Shown piece by piece: positions 9,651 to 18,954 of a DNA stretch of 43,572 bases (the first letter of the stretch is position 1; each line of letters begins with the position of its first letter). Origin of the DNA: Planctomycetota bacterium (GTDB lineage: Bacteria > Planctomycetota > Planctomycetia > Gemmatales > Gemmataceae); NCBI GenBank assembly GCA_016872595.1, contig VGZJ01000014.1:1-43572 (forward strand), written 5' to 3'. The translations under genes were made by a program, and so were the position numbers. The notes beneath the pieces were generated by a model. That model had not been told where the DNA came from. It made no database searches and was given only the letters and a program-made list of their open reading frames with translations.

Positions 9651-10869
9651 CGCCGGCCCTCCCCTTCACCACGCGCGCCGCGAGCGGGTTCGTGCCGAGC
9701 GCGCACACGATCTCCGCGGGATGCGCCACGTCCCACAGCAGGAAATCGGCTTGCTTGCCGACCGCGAGCGTGCCCATTCGCTCCGCGCGGCCGAGTGCTT
9801 TGGCGGCCTCGCGCGTCGCGCCGGCGAGCGCCTCTTCGGGCGTCAGCCCGTACAGCACGCAGGCCATGTTCATCGCCAGCCGCAGCGACGCGAACGGACT
9901 CGTGCCGGGGTTCAGGTCAGACGCCACCGCCAGCGGTACGCCCGCGGCTCGCAGCTTCGCCACAGGCGGCTTTTGCGTCTCGCGTAGGAAGTAGTACGCG
10001 CCGGGCAGCAGCACCGCGACCGTGCCGGCCTTCGCCATCGCCGCAACGCCGGCGTCGTCGAGGTATTCGAGGTGATCCGCGGACCAGCCGCCGTGCTTCG
10101 AGACCAGTTCCGCGCCGTGCGAGTTGGTGAGTTGTTCGACGTGGCCCTTCACCGCGAGGCCGCTGGCCCTTGCCGCGGTGAAGATGCGGTCGCACTGCAC
10201 GGGCGTGAACGCGATGGACTCGCAGAACACGTCCACCGCTTCCGCGAGCCGTTCGAGCGCGACAGCGGGGATGATCGCGTCGCAGATCAGGGAGACGTAG
10301 TCGTCGGCGCGGCCCGCGAACTCCGGCGGGATCGCGTGCGCCGCAAGCAGCGTCGGCGCGACTTCGATGCACAGGTGCGGGGCGAGCGCGCCCAGCCGCC
10401 GCGCGACGCGCAGCATCTTCAGTTCGTCTTCGAGCGTGAGGCCGTACCCGGATTTGATCTCCACGCACGTCACGCCCTCTTCGGCGAGCGCGTGGATTCG
10501 CGGCAGTGACGCCTTCAACAACTCGGCTTCGCTCAGCGCGCGTGTCGCGCGAACGCTGGACAGGATGCCGCCGCCGCGCTTGGCGATCTCGGTGTACGAT
10601 ACGCCGGCGAGCCGCGCCTCCCAGTCCGCGGCGCGCGTGCCGCCCCAGACGAGGTGCGTGTGGCAGTCGATGAGCCCCGGCGTGACGACCTTCCCGGCGC
10701 AATCGGTCACGTCGCCGCGGAACGCTCGCACCTCCGGCGCGTCCATCGGGAAGAGGCCCGCGATGCGCGCGCCTTCGACCGCGAGCACCTGCCCCTCGAG
10801 CAGGCCGTACGGTGCGCTCACGCGCGGGTCGAAGGTGGCGAGCCGGGCATTAACCCAGAGGTGATCCAT
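9643..10869 (-). CDS. hutI: Imidazolonepropionase
   Basis: 408 residues, EC 3.5.2.7: opens the imidazolone ring to give N-formimino-L-glutamate. Amidohydrolase fold with the metal motif DCHTHLVWGG (His70, His72), the loop EIKSGYGLTLEDELKML, and the C-terminal blocks SADHLEYLDDAG and VLLPGAYYFLRET with the later SDLNPGTSP aspartate. The length is standard. It is the first hut gene in the direction of reading and starts 27 nt after the stop of the SCO gene at 10897, so the hut genes could be co-transcribed with the cytochrome oxidase assembly genes. I see no hutH in the window. Confidence 0.96.
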   Translation of the reverse strand: MDHLWVNARLATFDPRVSAPYGLLEGQVLAVEGARIAGLFPMDAPEVRAFRGDVTDCAGKVVTPGLIDCHTHLVWGGTRAADWEARLAGVSYTEIAKRGGGILSSVRATRALSEAELLKASLPRIHALAEEGVTCVEIKSGYGLTLEDELKMLRVARRLGALAPHLCIEVAPTLLAAHAIPPEFAGRADDYVSLICDAIIPAVALERLAEAVDVFCESIAFTPVQCDRIFTAARASGLAVKGHVEQLTNSHGAELVSKHGGWSADHLEYLDDAGVAAMAKAGTVAVLLPGAYYFLRETQKPPVAKLRAAGVPLAVASDLNPGTSPFASLRLAMNMACVLYGLTPEEALAGATREAAKALGRAERMGTLAVGKQADFLLWDVAHPAEIVCALGTNPLAARVVKGRAGDA

Positions 10870-10896
10870 GCAGGCATTGTAGCCGAGCGCGGCGCG

Positions 10897-11523
10897 CTAC
10901 TTCACTAACTCACTCACACGCAGTTTGAGGTGTTGCAGGCCGTGCTCGAAGCGGGCTTGGCCGTCGGGCATGTTCTCGTCCGGTAGCCCTTCGTACATGC
11001 CGCGGATCACACCGTTCTTGTCCACAAGGACGATGTGAGTGCTGTGACCGAACTCGTCGCCGGGTTTTACGTCCGGGCCGAGCTTGCGTTCGACGGCTTG
11101 CTTGAACTGCTCTTGTAGGATTCGGTGAACGGTCTTCTCGTCGCCGGTGAGGAACAGCCAGTGCGCCGGGTCCGCTTGCCGCGCGTCGGCGTACTCCTTC
11201 AGCGCCTTGAGGTCGTCGCGCGCGGGATCGACCGTGAACGTGACCAGCTTCACCTTCCCGGCCTTCATCTCGTCCTTCAGGTCGGCTTGCAGGCGCGCCA
11301 TCGTGTTCGTGACAGCGGGGCACGGGCCGGTGCAGCGCGTGAACACGAACGAGCCGACCCACACCTGCCCGCGCAGACACTTGTCGGTGATCGTTTGGCC
11401 GCTGCGCTCGGTTAGGCTGAACGCGCCGATGGGGTAATCGAGGTCAGGCGGCGCGGGAAAGGTCGGGGCGCGCGTGCCGCACCCGACCGCGAGGAGCAAC
11501 GCGAACGGCAGGAGTCGCTTCAT
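10897..11523 (-). CDS. SCO1/SenC-family copper chaperone lipoprotein
   Basis: 208 residues. An N-terminal lipoprotein signal ends in LLAVGCG (lipobox Cys15). The thioredoxin-like domain carries the copper-binding CxxxC as FTRCTGPCP (Cys64, Cys68) and the distal histidine in EFGHSTHIVLVD (His160/His163). SCO proteins deliver copper to the CuA site of oxidase subunit II or reduce its cysteines, on the outer face of the membrane. The gene starts 1 nt after the haem O synthase stop, consistent with a maturation role in the same operon. It is the second SCO gene in the cluster; the other, at 18951-19949, is of a different, membrane-anchored type. Confidence 0.93.
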   Translation of the reverse strand: MKRLLPFALLLAVGCGTRAPTFPAPPDLDYPIGAFSLTERSGQTITDKCLRGQVWVGSFVFTRCTGPCPAVTNTMARLQADLKDEMKAGKVKLVTFTVDPARDDLKALKEYADARQADPAHWLFLTGDEKTVHRILQEQFKQAVERKLGPDVKPGDEFGHSTHIVLVDKNGVIRGMYEGLPDENMPDGQARFEHGLQHLKLRVSELVK

Positions 11524-11524
11524 G

Positions 11525-12487
11525 TCACTTCAGCAGAAGGGCGTCGATCATGAGCAGCGCGAAGACGCCGGGCAGGTGGAACAGCGAGGCGTGCAGCACG
11601 CGCCGCGCCTTGCGGTCGGTGCGGTCGCACGCGAACTGGACGGCGCGGCGCAGGAAGAACAGCCCGAGCAGCGCGGAGCCGACCGCGAACACCCAGCCGC
11701 CCAAGCCCGCGGGCGCGGCTAGGAACCCGAGCGGTACCAGCGCCGCCGCGGTCACGACCATCACGTACGCGGTGCGCGTGCCGCTGGGGTCGCAGCCGGG
11801 GAGCATCTTCAGCCCGCCGTCGGCGTAGTCCTTGCGGTACATCCACGCGATGGCGAGGAAGTGCGGGATCTGCCACAGGAACAGGATGCCGAACACGACC
11901 GCGGCCCCGTGCCACTCGGCCCCGGTCCAACCGCGGGCCGCGTACCAGCCGATGACCGGCGGGAGCGCGCCCGGCACCGCGCCGACGACCGTGTTCCACA
12001 CGCTCACGGTCTTCATCGGCGTGTAGACGAAGGCGTACAGGACGAACGTGAGCGCGGCGGCGACGGTGGCGGGCGCGGGCACGGTGGCCGCGAGGAACGC
12101 GAGGCCCGCGCCCGCAAGACCGGCCCCGAACATTGCGGCCTCTTCCGGCGACACGCGGCCCGCGGGGAGAGGGCGCTTCATCGTCCGCTTCATGCGGGCG
12201 TCGATCCGGCGCTCGAACAGTTGGTTCAGCGCGCTGCCGCCGGCCGCGACGAGGCCCGCGCCGAGCAGCGTTTGGAACAGGACGCGCGCTTCGGCCGCGC
12301 CGCCCGCGCCGAGCAGGTAGCCGGCGGCGACGGTGAAGAGCGCCATCACCGCGATGCGCGGCTTCGTCAGTTCGAGGTAGTCGGCGAAGCGCGACGGGGT
12401 CGCGGCGCGCGGGCGCGGCGCGGCGACCGCGGACCCGCCCAGCGCGTGCAACCCCTCGGCGTCGGCGGTCAGCGCAGCCTTCATCAT
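11525..12487 (-). CDS. ctaB: Haem O synthase (protohaem IX farnesyltransferase)
   Basis: 320 residues, UbiA-family membrane prenyltransferase that farnesylates haem B to haem O. The first Asp-rich motif is NQLFERRIDARMKRT (N-x3-x-x-x-DxxM pattern near residue 90). YTPMKTVSVWNTVVGAVPGA follows near 155, and the second motif region reads YRKDYADGGLKMLPGCDPSG. About eight to nine hydrophobic segments are visible. The first ~30 residues are a poorly conserved cytoplasmic extension. It sits between ctaA and the SCO gene, with a 16-nt gap to ctaA, as in typical haem A biosynthesis operons. Confidence 0.95.
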   Translation of the reverse strand: MMKAALTADAEGLHALGGSAVAAPRPRAATPSRFADYLELTKPRIAVMALFTVAAGYLLGAGGAAEARVLFQTLLGAGLVAAGGSALNQLFERRIDARMKRTMKRPLPAGRVSPEEAAMFGAGLAGAGLAFLAATVPAPATVAAALTFVLYAFVYTPMKTVSVWNTVVGAVPGALPPVIGWYAARGWTGAEWHGAAVVFGILFLWQIPHFLAIAWMYRKDYADGGLKMLPGCDPSGTRTAYVMVVTAAALVPLGFLAAPAGLGGWVFAVGSALLGLFFLRRAVQFACDRTDRKARRVLHASLFHLPGVFALLMIDALLLK

Positions 12488-12503
12488 CGCGCGGCCCCAC
12501 GTG

Positions 12504-13649
12504 TCAGACGGGCTTGACCGCGGGCGCGCCCGCGGTACCCACAGGTTCCACTTTATGAACCGGCCGTGCGGCCGGCCGCAACCGGAGCGACAGCGCGAGC
12601 GAAACCGCCCACACCCCGGACCCTACAAGCGCGTGCAGCGTCCGCGTCGCCCCGCTCTGCGGTGTCACCTTCACCAACTCGGCCCCGAACTTCGCCAGCC
12701 ACGCCTCGACGCCGAGCATCAGCTGAACGACCAGCAGCACCGCGAGCCACCGGGCGGCGCGCCCGGCCCGCGCGCGGGCGGCGGGGTCGGCGTACACGGC
12801 CCGCAACAGCCACACCGCCAGCGCCGTGGCAGCGAACGCCGTGAGGAAGTGCAACCGCTGCGGCAGCGGGCCGGGGAAGTGCCGCACCCACGCCCCGAAG
12901 ATCACCTGAATGAAGATCAGGTGCGCGAAAACGAGCGCGGCGCGGTGCAGCTTCCGGGCTTCGGCCACCGAGCCGTGGACCGCGGGCCGCGCGGTCGCCA
13001 CCGCGAGCCACGCCAGCAGCCCGAACACGACCTGCGCGAACACCCCGTGGAACGCCGCGAGGTCCGTGCCCACCAGTTCGTTCAGCTTCACGCGGAAGCC
13101 GCCGAGCAAGCCCTGCACCATGACCGCGACGAGCGCGAGCGCGCCGAGGACGCGCACGCCCTTCCCGGCCGAGCCCGCGAGGGTCGCGGCGATCATGAGG
13201 GCCGCGCCCGCGAGCGCGGTGAGCATCGGCTTTTGCGGGAGTTGTATCTCGTTGGCGTTCAGCTTGGTCTGCGCCATCAGCCCGCGGTGGAAGTCGCCGT
13301 AGCTCACGACCAAGACGAACAGGCCGGCGAGCGCGGCCCCGCGCGCCGCCTTCCGCGGCTCGGTCCACAGCGCGCCGACCGCGAGCACGATGACGATCCC
13401 GCCGACGGTCCAGCCGGCGATGCGGTGCGAGTGCTCGATGAAGAACGCGAAGTCCTCGCGGAACCGGGCTTTCTCGTCCGCGGTCGCGGTGCGGAACACG
13501 TACCACGGTTCCGTCGGCCACACGCGGTCCGCCATGCCCGCGCCGAAGCTGGTCACGAGCTGACCGATGGCGAGGAGCGCGAGCGTCGCGACGACGGCAA
13601 CAATCGCCCAGACGTGGAGCCAGCGCGGAACGGGTCGCGGGAGCGTCAT
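12504..13649 (-). CDS. ctaA: Haem A synthase (COX15/CtaA type)
   Basis: 381 residues, about eight transmembrane segments; oxidises haem O to haem A. The four conserved histidines fit the family: EHSHR (His73/His75), AAFHG (His201), RLHFL (His267) and RTLHA (His339). The glutamate preceding the first pair is present. The only sensible start is the ATG at 13649. Upstream in-frame codons lie in palindrome B2, which abuts the ATG directly (the sequence reads CTACTACT then ATG). The usual Shine-Dalgarno window is therefore occupied by the palindrome and contains no purine-rich site, so initiation must be coupled or unusual. Confidence 0.93.
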   Translation of the reverse strand: MTLPRPVPRWLHVWAIVAVVATLALLAIGQLVTSFGAGMADRVWPTEPWYVFRTATADEKARFREDFAFFIEHSHRIAGWTVGGIVIVLAVGALWTEPRKAARGAALAGLFVLVVSYGDFHRGLMAQTKLNANEIQLPQKPMLTALAGAALMIAATLAGSAGKGVRVLGALALVAVMVQGLLGGFRVKLNELVGTDLAAFHGVFAQVVFGLLAWLAVATARPAVHGSVAEARKLHRAALVFAHLIFIQVIFGAWVRHFPGPLPQRLHFLTAFAATALAVWLLRAVYADPAARARAGRAARWLAVLLVVQLMLGVEAWLAKFGAELVKVTPQSGATRTLHALVGSGVWAVSLALSLRLRPAARPVHKVEPVGTAGAPAVKPV

Positions 13650-13723
13650 AGTAGTAGGCACACTCCGTGTGCCGTTGCTGTGGTGAGGTTGAAAGCGACG
13701 GCACACGGAGTGTGCCTACTACT
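13650..13723. repeat. GTAG double-hairpin palindrome B2 (cytochrome c / ctaA gap)
   Basis: A 26-bp perfect inverted repeat (13650-13675 and 13698-13723), spacer 22 nt. Each arm is GTAGTAG plus hairpin GGCACAC-TCC-GTGTGCC, the same arm as palindrome B. It occupies every base between the cytochrome c stop codon (13726-13724) and the ctaA start codon (13649-13647). Confidence 0.9.
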
Positions 13724-14875
13724 TTAGGGATTCGGGTAAACCGCGGCCCGCACGTCGGGGGGCAGCTTCGCGGGGGCGGAGCCGGCACTCACGAACCGTA
13801 CGAGGTCCCACACGTCGCGGTCGGTGTACTTGGGCGCGCCGTGGGCCGGCATGCCGGCGCTCGGGATGCCGAAGCGGACGCGTGCGAACAGGTCTTCGGG
13901 CCGCGCGCCGCCCTTGAACTGCGGCTCCACGAAGTTCGCCGGCTTCGCGGTCGTGCCCCACACCTCGTAGCGGAACACCGGCTTGCGGCCGTACTCGCCG
14001 TGGCAGTTCGCGCACGCGTCGTCGGCCTTCGCGGTGAACAGCCTGTGCCCGCGGCGGATGGCTTCTTGGTGCGCCGGCGTGTCCGGTTCGCCGTCGTCCG
14101 GAGCGGCGGGCAGCGGCGGCGCGGCCTCGGCCCGGTCCCACTCCGCCAGCACCGCCTTCAGCCGCGCGGCGAAGTCGTTCGGCTGGCTCTCGGTCTGCGC
14201 GCGGAGCGCCTCGAACTCGACCTGCCCGCGCGCGGCGAGGTAGGTGACGTATCCGACCATCAGGTCGCGTTCGCCCTCTTGCAAGAGCGCGAAGGAGGGC
14301 ATCGCGGTGCCCTTGAGCCCGTCGTTGAGCGTGCGGAGCAGGTCGGCGCGGCGCGGCTTCAGCCCCGCGCCGCTGGTGACGAACTTGAACGCGCCCTGCC
14401 GGTAGTCGCGCGGGAACGGCACGACGAACTGCCCGGACTTCTGCCCGCGCCCGTCGCCGGTCACGTTGTGGCAGTCGGCGCAGTGACGCTTGTAGAGCTT
14501 CGAGCCTTCCGCAAGGTGCGCTTTCGTGAGCTTGAACGGGGCGTGCAGGTCGTTGGGCGCGGCCGGGGTGCCGAAGGTGTCTTTGAGGAACACGTCGAGG
14601 CCGGCGACCGCGGGCGGGTCGGCGGTGCGCCCGCCGTGCGCGTCGAGTTCCGCAACGTCGTCGTCGCGCTTGCCGCTGCGGTTCGGGCCGGGCGCGGGCT
14701 TGTCGGGCAGTTTGAGGACGAGCCGGTCGGCGCGCGGCGGGAACGTGAGGGTCGGTGGGTACTCGGTGTTCGAGCCGCACCCGCCGCACCCGGCAACGAG
14801 GAGCGACAGGCCGAGGAGCGCCGGCCCCGCGACCGCGAGCGCCCCGAGCCGGTATCGCGATCCGCCGGCACTCAT
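13724..14875 (-). CDS. Dihaem cytochrome c lipoprotein
   Basis: 383 residues. Lipoprotein signal ending SLLVAGC (Cys30). There are two class I cytochrome c domains. The first has CADCH at 132-136 with a likely Met ligand in GTAMPSF (Met192); the second has CANCH at 288-292 with GMPAHG as distal-ligand region. A charged linker rich in Ala and Pro separates them. Placed between oxidase subunit IV and ctaA, it probably carries electrons to the caa3 oxidase or between ACIII and the oxidase, outside the cytoplasmic membrane. The start ATG at 14875 precedes the signal. The frame is open further upstream, but only across subunit IV. Confidence 0.9.
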   Translation of the reverse strand: MSAGGSRYRLGALAVAGPALLGLSLLVAGCGGCGSNTEYPPTLTFPPRADRLVLKLPDKPAPGPNRSGKRDDDVAELDAHGGRTADPPAVAGLDVFLKDTFGTPAAPNDLHAPFKLTKAHLAEGSKLYKRHCADCHNVTGDGRGQKSGQFVVPFPRDYRQGAFKFVTSGAGLKPRRADLLRTLNDGLKGTAMPSFALLQEGERDLMVGYVTYLAARGQVEFEALRAQTESQPNDFAARLKAVLAEWDRAEAAPPLPAAPDDGEPDTPAHQEAIRRGHRLFTAKADDACANCHGEYGRKPVFRYEVWGTTAKPANFVEPQFKGGARPEDLFARVRFGIPSAGMPAHGAPKYTDRDVWDLVRFVSAGSAPAKLPPDVRAAVYPNP

Positions 14876-14892
14876 GCGCGCCCGCCTCCGGT

Positions 14893-15237
14893 TCAGTCCA
14901 CGATCATGTGGCGCGTCATGTAGTCGCCGAGGAACAGCACGAACAGGATGCCCATCCAGAAGATCGACGAGAGGGCCGTGAGGAGCACGACCTTGTCGCC
15001 GTTCTTGAGGTGCATGAAGTGGTAGCCCACCAGCGTGGCTTGGGCGGAGCCGACGGCGAGCTGGAACGGGAGCGTGAACTTGCCCGGCCCCATCGCCGTG
15101 GAGCCGAAGATGTTCACCAGCGCCAGCCCCAGCACGGCGAGGAAGACGACAACGAGCTGCCCCGGCTTGTCGAGGTCCTTGCGGATGCCGTGCGGGTCGT
15201 CGTTGGTCGCGCCGGGCGTGGGAGTCGGATCGGCCAT
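14893..15237 (-). CDS. Cytochrome c oxidase subunit IV (prokaryotic small subunit)
   Basis: 114 residues with three hydrophobic segments: QLVVVFLAVLGLALVNIF; FQLAVGSAQATLVGYHFMHL; and a C-terminal one starting VVLLTALSSIF. The pattern GYHFMHLKNGDKVV between segments two and three is typical of the bacterial COX4 family. It is an accessory membrane subunit without redox centres. It lies after subunit III with a 66-nt gap that contains a strong GC hairpin, the first non-overlapping junction downstream of the oxidase core genes. The ATG at 15237 starts a polar N-terminus of about 25 residues. Confidence 0.9.
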   Translation of the reverse strand: MADPTPTPGATNDDPHGIRKDLDKPGQLVVVFLAVLGLALVNIFGSTAMGPGKFTLPFQLAVGSAQATLVGYHFMHLKNGDKVVLLTALSSIFWMGILFVLFLGDYMTRHMIVD

Positions 15238-15277
15238 GTCGGAAGCCCAAAGGGGGTTCGCAGTCGGGTCCTGAAGC

Positions 15278-15298
15278 GGCGACCCCTTCGGGGTCGCC
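15278..15298. terminator. Strong 9-bp GC hairpin inside the oxidase operon (terminator or processing site)
   Basis: Perfect stem GGCGACCCC/GGGGTCGCC (15278-15286 with 15290-15298) closed by a 3-nt loop, in the gap between subunit III and subunit IV genes. On the plus strand the top of the stem forms C-UUCG-G, a very stable tetraloop. No U-tract follows on the minus strand, so full termination is doubtful; attenuation or mRNA processing is possible. It lacks a GTAG head. Confidence 0.45.
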
Positions 15299-15303
15299 CC
15301 GCG

Positions 15304-16080
15304 CTAGTGCTTGTAGCCGGCCCCGGTCAGGTACAGGAGCGGCATGAGGAACAGCCAAATCGCGTCCACCAAGTGCCAATACAAGCTCACGACCTCGACG
15401 GTGGAGTAGTTCTCCGGCGGGATCGTACCGCGCCACGCCTCCCACGCCACCCACAGGATGCACCCGATCCCGACGATGATGTGGATCCCGTGGATCGCGG
15501 TCATGATGTAGTAGAAGCACAGGAACAGTTGGACCTTGCCGGGGTCCACGTGCTTGTGGTTCACCTGCACGGCCAGTTCCTTCGCCCACTTCTGGCGCTC
15601 GGGCTTGAACTGGTGCTTCTTGGCGTCCTCTTCGCTCTTGCCGGCGATCTCGTCGCGCGCCGACTTCAACTCGTCTTGGAACATCCTGCCGGGCACGTAG
15701 TGCTCGTGGAAGTCCTCGGCGTACTCGAACCCCTTCATCACCATGAACGCGGTGGCGAGCGCCGCGGTGACGAACAGCCAGCGGATCAGTTCGCCCTTGT
15801 TCCCGAGCTTCGCGGCCCGGATCGCCAGCGTCATGGTGAGGCTGCTGGTGATCAGGAAGATCGTGTTGATGGTCGCGATGGTCCGGTTCAGGTGGGAACT
15901 GGCGACCTCGAACTCGTGCGGGTACAGGTACCGGTACACGGTGTACGCGCCGAAGATGCCCCCGAAGAACAGAATCTCCGTGGCGAGGAACATCCAGATC
16001 CCCAGCCGCTCGCAGGCGTGCTGTTGACCCAGATCCTCGAAGTGGTGCTTCAGCGCCGGTGTGTTGTGCTTGGCCGACAC
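15304..16080 (-). CDS. ctaE: Cytochrome c oxidase subunit III
   Basis: 258 residues with seven predicted membrane segments. Family blocks: RLGIWMFLATEILFFGG near the start, KGFEYAEDFHEH in the middle, FYYIMTAIHGIHIIVG and VSLYWHLVDAIWLFL at the end. A polar loop of about 45 residues between segments four and five (rich in Lys/Glu) is longer than in mitochondrial subunit III. I chose the GTG at 16080, which has GGAG about 9 nt upstream and lies 2 nt after the subunit I stop; no ATG fits. It stabilises subunit I and its proton uptake. Confidence 0.94.
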   Translation of the reverse strand: MSAKHNTPALKHHFEDLGQQHACERLGIWMFLATEILFFGGIFGAYTVYRYLYPHEFEVASSHLNRTIATINTIFLITSSLTMTLAIRAAKLGNKGELIRWLFVTAALATAFMVMKGFEYAEDFHEHYVPGRMFQDELKSARDEIAGKSEEDAKKHQFKPERQKWAKELAVQVNHKHVDPGKVQLFLCFYYIMTAIHGIHIIVGIGCILWVAWEAWRGTIPPENYSTVEVVSLYWHLVDAIWLFLMPLLYLTGAGYKH

Positions 16081-16082
16081 CG

Positions 16083-17846
16083 TTAGCTCTCCTGTTTCGC
16101 GGGACTGGTCGGGCCGTGGCCGTCGGCCGCGGTGCCTTCGTGCAGTTCGGCGGGCGCGCCGGTCGGCGCGTCGGGCAGGGTGCGGCCCATCTGGTCCACG
16201 CCCAGCGAGTACTCGTACGGGCCGCACACCACGACCGGCATCTTCGACTCGTCGAAGTTGAAGATCGGGGGCGGGCTTTGGCTCACCCACTCCAGCCCGG
16301 TCGCGCTCCACGGGTTCGCGGTCGCCCGCTTCCCGTTGATCAGCGACAGCGTGAGGTACACCGCGGGCATCAAGTACCCGACCCCGAGGACGCCGGCCCC
16401 GGCCGTGGACATCACGTTAAAGAACTGGAACTCTTGGGGGTAGTTCGGGTACCGGCGCGGCATCCCGTGGTACCCGATCACGAACTGCGGTATGAAGGTG
16501 AAGAAGAACCCGACGACGATGACGCACGCCGCGAACCGGCTCCAGAAGTCCGAGTACATGCGCCCGGTCATCTTCGGCCACCAGTAGTGCAGCCCCGCGA
16601 AGTACCCCATCACCATCCCGCCTACCATCACGAAGTGGAAGTGGGCGACGACGAAGTACGTGTCGTGCAGGTGAATGTCGGTGCCCAGAGTCGCGAGGTA
16701 CAGCCCCGTGAGGCCGCCGATGATGAACAGCACCACGAACCCGATGCTGAACAACATCGGCGCTTGGAACGAGATCGAGCCTCGGTACAGTGTGGCCGTC
16801 CAGTTGAACACCTTGATGGCGCTGGGCACGGCGACGAGCATACTCAACAAACTGAACAGCAGCGCCGCGTAGAAGCTGATGCCGGCCACGAACATGTGGT
16901 GGGCCCACAGCAGGAACCCGACCACGGCGATGCCCATGCTGGACCACGCGACCGCGTGGTAGCCAAAGATGTTCTTGCGGCTGAAACAGGTGAGCACTTC
17001 CGAGATCACGCCCATGCCGGGCAGGATCATGATGTACACGGCCGGGTGACTGTAGAACCAGAACATGTGCTGGAACAGCAGCGGGTCGCCGCCCAAGCTT
17101 GGGTCGAAGATGCCCACGCCCCACGCACGCTCGACCATGAGGAGCACGAGGGTGATGGCGACGACCGGGGTGGCGAGCAACTGGATCAGGCTGGTGGCAT
17201 ACAGGGACCACACGAACAGCGGGAGCCGGCTCCACGTCATGCCGGGGGCGCGCATCTTGTGGATCGTTACCATGATGTTCAGCCCGGTCATGATGGAGCT
17301 GAACCCGCTGATGAACACGCCCAGCACGCCGGGTATCACGTTCGACTGACTGGCCCGGGTACTGTACGGCGGGTACAGGGTCCACCCGGTGTCGATGCCG
17401 CCGACCAGCACGGACCAGATCGCCAGCGCCGCGCCGAGCATGAACACGTACCAACTCGCCAAGTTCAACTTGGGGAACGCGAGGTCCTTGGTCCCGATCA
17501 TCATCGGGATGAAGAAGTTCCCGAACACCGCGGGCACTGCGGGGATCAGGAAGAAGAACAGCATCATGACGCCGTGCGCGGTGAACGCCCGGTTGTACGC
17601 GTCCTCGCTCACGATCGCGCCGTCGGACTGGAGCAGGTTGAGCCGGACGATGCCGGCCGCGATCCCGCCCGCGACGAAGAAGATCGAGATCGACACCAGA
17701 TACAGGATGCCGATGCGCTTGTGATCCACCGTGAACAGCCACGACCAGATGGAGTGGCCGTTGTTCAGGTAGTTGACCGGGAGCGGGCCGGGTTCGGGCG
17801 GGACCGGGGCCGCCGCGGGCGCGCCCTGCGGTGCAGCGATGCTCAT
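16083..17846 (-). CDS. ctaD: Cytochrome c oxidase subunit I, A2-type haem-copper oxidase
   Basis: 587 residues, about 12 transmembrane helices. Haem and copper ligands are all present: His91 (low-spin haem), His267, His316 and His317 (CuB), His402 (haem a3) and His404 (haem a). Tyr271 of the HPAVY block is the likely His-Tyr crosslink. D-channel Asp121 (GTKDLAFP) and K-channel Lys345 (SAIKVFNW) are kept. The Glu of the usual GHPEVY block is Ala269, preceded by Tyr265-Ser266; the motif YSHPAVY defines the A2 subgroup, where Tyr/Ser replace the Glu side chain. The C-terminal tail of about 60 residues is hydrophilic. It starts 4 nt after the subunit II stop. Confidence 0.97.
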   Translation of the reverse strand: MSIAAPQGAPAAAPVPPEPGPLPVNYLNNGHSIWSWLFTVDHKRIGILYLVSISIFFVAGGIAAGIVRLNLLQSDGAIVSEDAYNRAFTAHGVMMLFFFLIPAVPAVFGNFFIPMMIGTKDLAFPKLNLASWYVFMLGAALAIWSVLVGGIDTGWTLYPPYSTRASQSNVIPGVLGVFISGFSSIMTGLNIMVTIHKMRAPGMTWSRLPLFVWSLYATSLIQLLATPVVAITLVLLMVERAWGVGIFDPSLGGDPLLFQHMFWFYSHPAVYIMILPGMGVISEVLTCFSRKNIFGYHAVAWSSMGIAVVGFLLWAHHMFVAGISFYAALLFSLLSMLVAVPSAIKVFNWTATLYRGSISFQAPMLFSIGFVVLFIIGGLTGLYLATLGTDIHLHDTYFVVAHFHFVMVGGMVMGYFAGLHYWWPKMTGRMYSDFWSRFAACVIVVGFFFTFIPQFVIGYHGMPRRYPNYPQEFQFFNVMSTAGAGVLGVGYLMPAVYLTLSLINGKRATANPWSATGLEWVSQSPPPIFNFDESKMPVVVCGPYEYSLGVDQMGRTLPDAPTGAPAELHEGTAADGHGPTSPAKQES

Positions 17847-17850
17847 GGTG

Positions 17851-18954
17851 TTAGTTCCCCTTCTTCGGCGGCGGCGGCGACTGCGTGCGGTCCGTGGGCG
17901 CGCCGTTGGGCGCGGGGAACCGCTGCGTGTTGTCCGGCGTCTGGCCCTTCTTCAAGCTCCGAATGTACGCCACCAGCGCGTTCAGCTCTTCGTTGGTCAC
18001 TTGGCTCTCGTCGTAGGCCGGCATCACCCCTTCCCACCCGTCCACGACCTTGCCGCGCGGCTTGCGGATGGACTCGATGATGTACTGGTCGTCGGCCCAC
18101 TCGCCGCCGCCGCCCTTGAGCGGCACGCGGGTGCCCCACAGCCCCTCCAGCACCGGCGCTTTGCCCGTGGGGGTGGCGCTGTGGCAGTTGATGCACTGGA
18201 GCTTGAGGAACAGTTGCCGGCCCTCGTGCGCCAGCGACCCGTCCACGGCGTTGTCGGATCCTTGGAACGGCTGGTGCCCCATGAGCCACGAGTCGAACTC
18301 GGCCCCGTTCACCACCTTCACCTTGCCGACCATGAGCGAGTGCCACGTGCCGCAGAACTGGTCGCAGTACAGGTGGTACTCGCCGGTCTTGGTCGGGTGC
18401 TGCCACATCGTCGTGTAGCGCCCGGGCAGCACGTCCATCTTCTGCCGGAACGCGGGGATCCCGAACGAGTGGATCACGTCCTCGGAGATCATGGTGAACT
18501 TGACCGGCCGGCCGGCCGGGATCACCAGCTTGCCGATGGAGTTGCGCTCGGCCTCGGTCATGTTCCGCGGGTTCCCGCCGATGATGACCCGCTGGCCGCC
18601 GGGGTACTGGGCCTTCCACATCCACTGCTTGCCGATGATGAACACTTCCATCGAGTCTTCTGGCGGGTGCGCGGCCTTGTTGAACACGTACACGCCGATG
18701 GCGAAGTACGAGAGGAACACGAACGCGGGGATCACGGTCCACGCCAGCTCGAGGCGCAGCGAGCCGAGGATGCGCGGCGTCGGGCCGGGGTTGACCCCGC
18801 GCCGGTACACCACGCAGAAGTACAAGAGCGCCGCGTACAACGCGAGACCCACGACCCCGCTGGTGATCGTGATGTACCAGAACAGGTACTCGAACCGGAG
18901 CGCGTGCTCCGACGCCAGTTCGGGGATGAACGGCGGGATGCCCATCGTGTTCAT
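17851..18954 (-). CDS. ctaC: Cytochrome c oxidase subunit II fused to cytochrome c (caa3 type)
   Basis: 367 residues. Two N-terminal membrane helices (about 25-50 and 68-93) anchor a cupredoxin domain with the binuclear CuA site: His162, then Cys197-x3-Cys201-x3-His205-x2-Met208 in [14 protein letters not shown]-terminal class I cytochrome c domain carries CINCH (254-258), making this a caa3-type subunit that can take electrons without a soluble cytochrome c. The tail is Pro/Lys-rich. The ATG at 18954 overlaps the stop of the preceding SCO gene (ATGA). No signal peptide is evident before the first helix. Confidence 0.96.
   Translation of the reverse strand: MNTMGIPPFIPELASEHALRFEYLFWYITITSGVVGLALYAALLYFCVVYRRGVNPGPTPRILGSLRLELAWTVIPAFVFLSYFAIGVYVFNKAAHPPEDSMEVFIIGKQWMWKAQYPGGQRVIIGGNPRNMTEAERNSIGKLVIPAGRPVKFTMISEDVIHSFGIPAFRQKMDVLPGRYTTMWQHPTKTGEYHLYCDQFCGTWHSLMVGKVKVVNGAEFDSWLMGHQPFQGSDNAVDGSLAHEGRQLFLKLQCINCHSATPTGKAPVLEGLWGTRVPLKGGGGEWADDQYIIESIRKPRGKVVDGWEGVMPAYDESQVTNEELNALVAYIRSLKKGQTPDNTQRFPAPNGAPTDRTQSPPPPKKGN

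Noticed and set aside
16059-18080. 673-codon plus-strand frame opposite oxidase subunits I and II
   Set aside because: Shadow frame rich in His/Arg/Asp; the opposite strand encodes subunits with all ligands.
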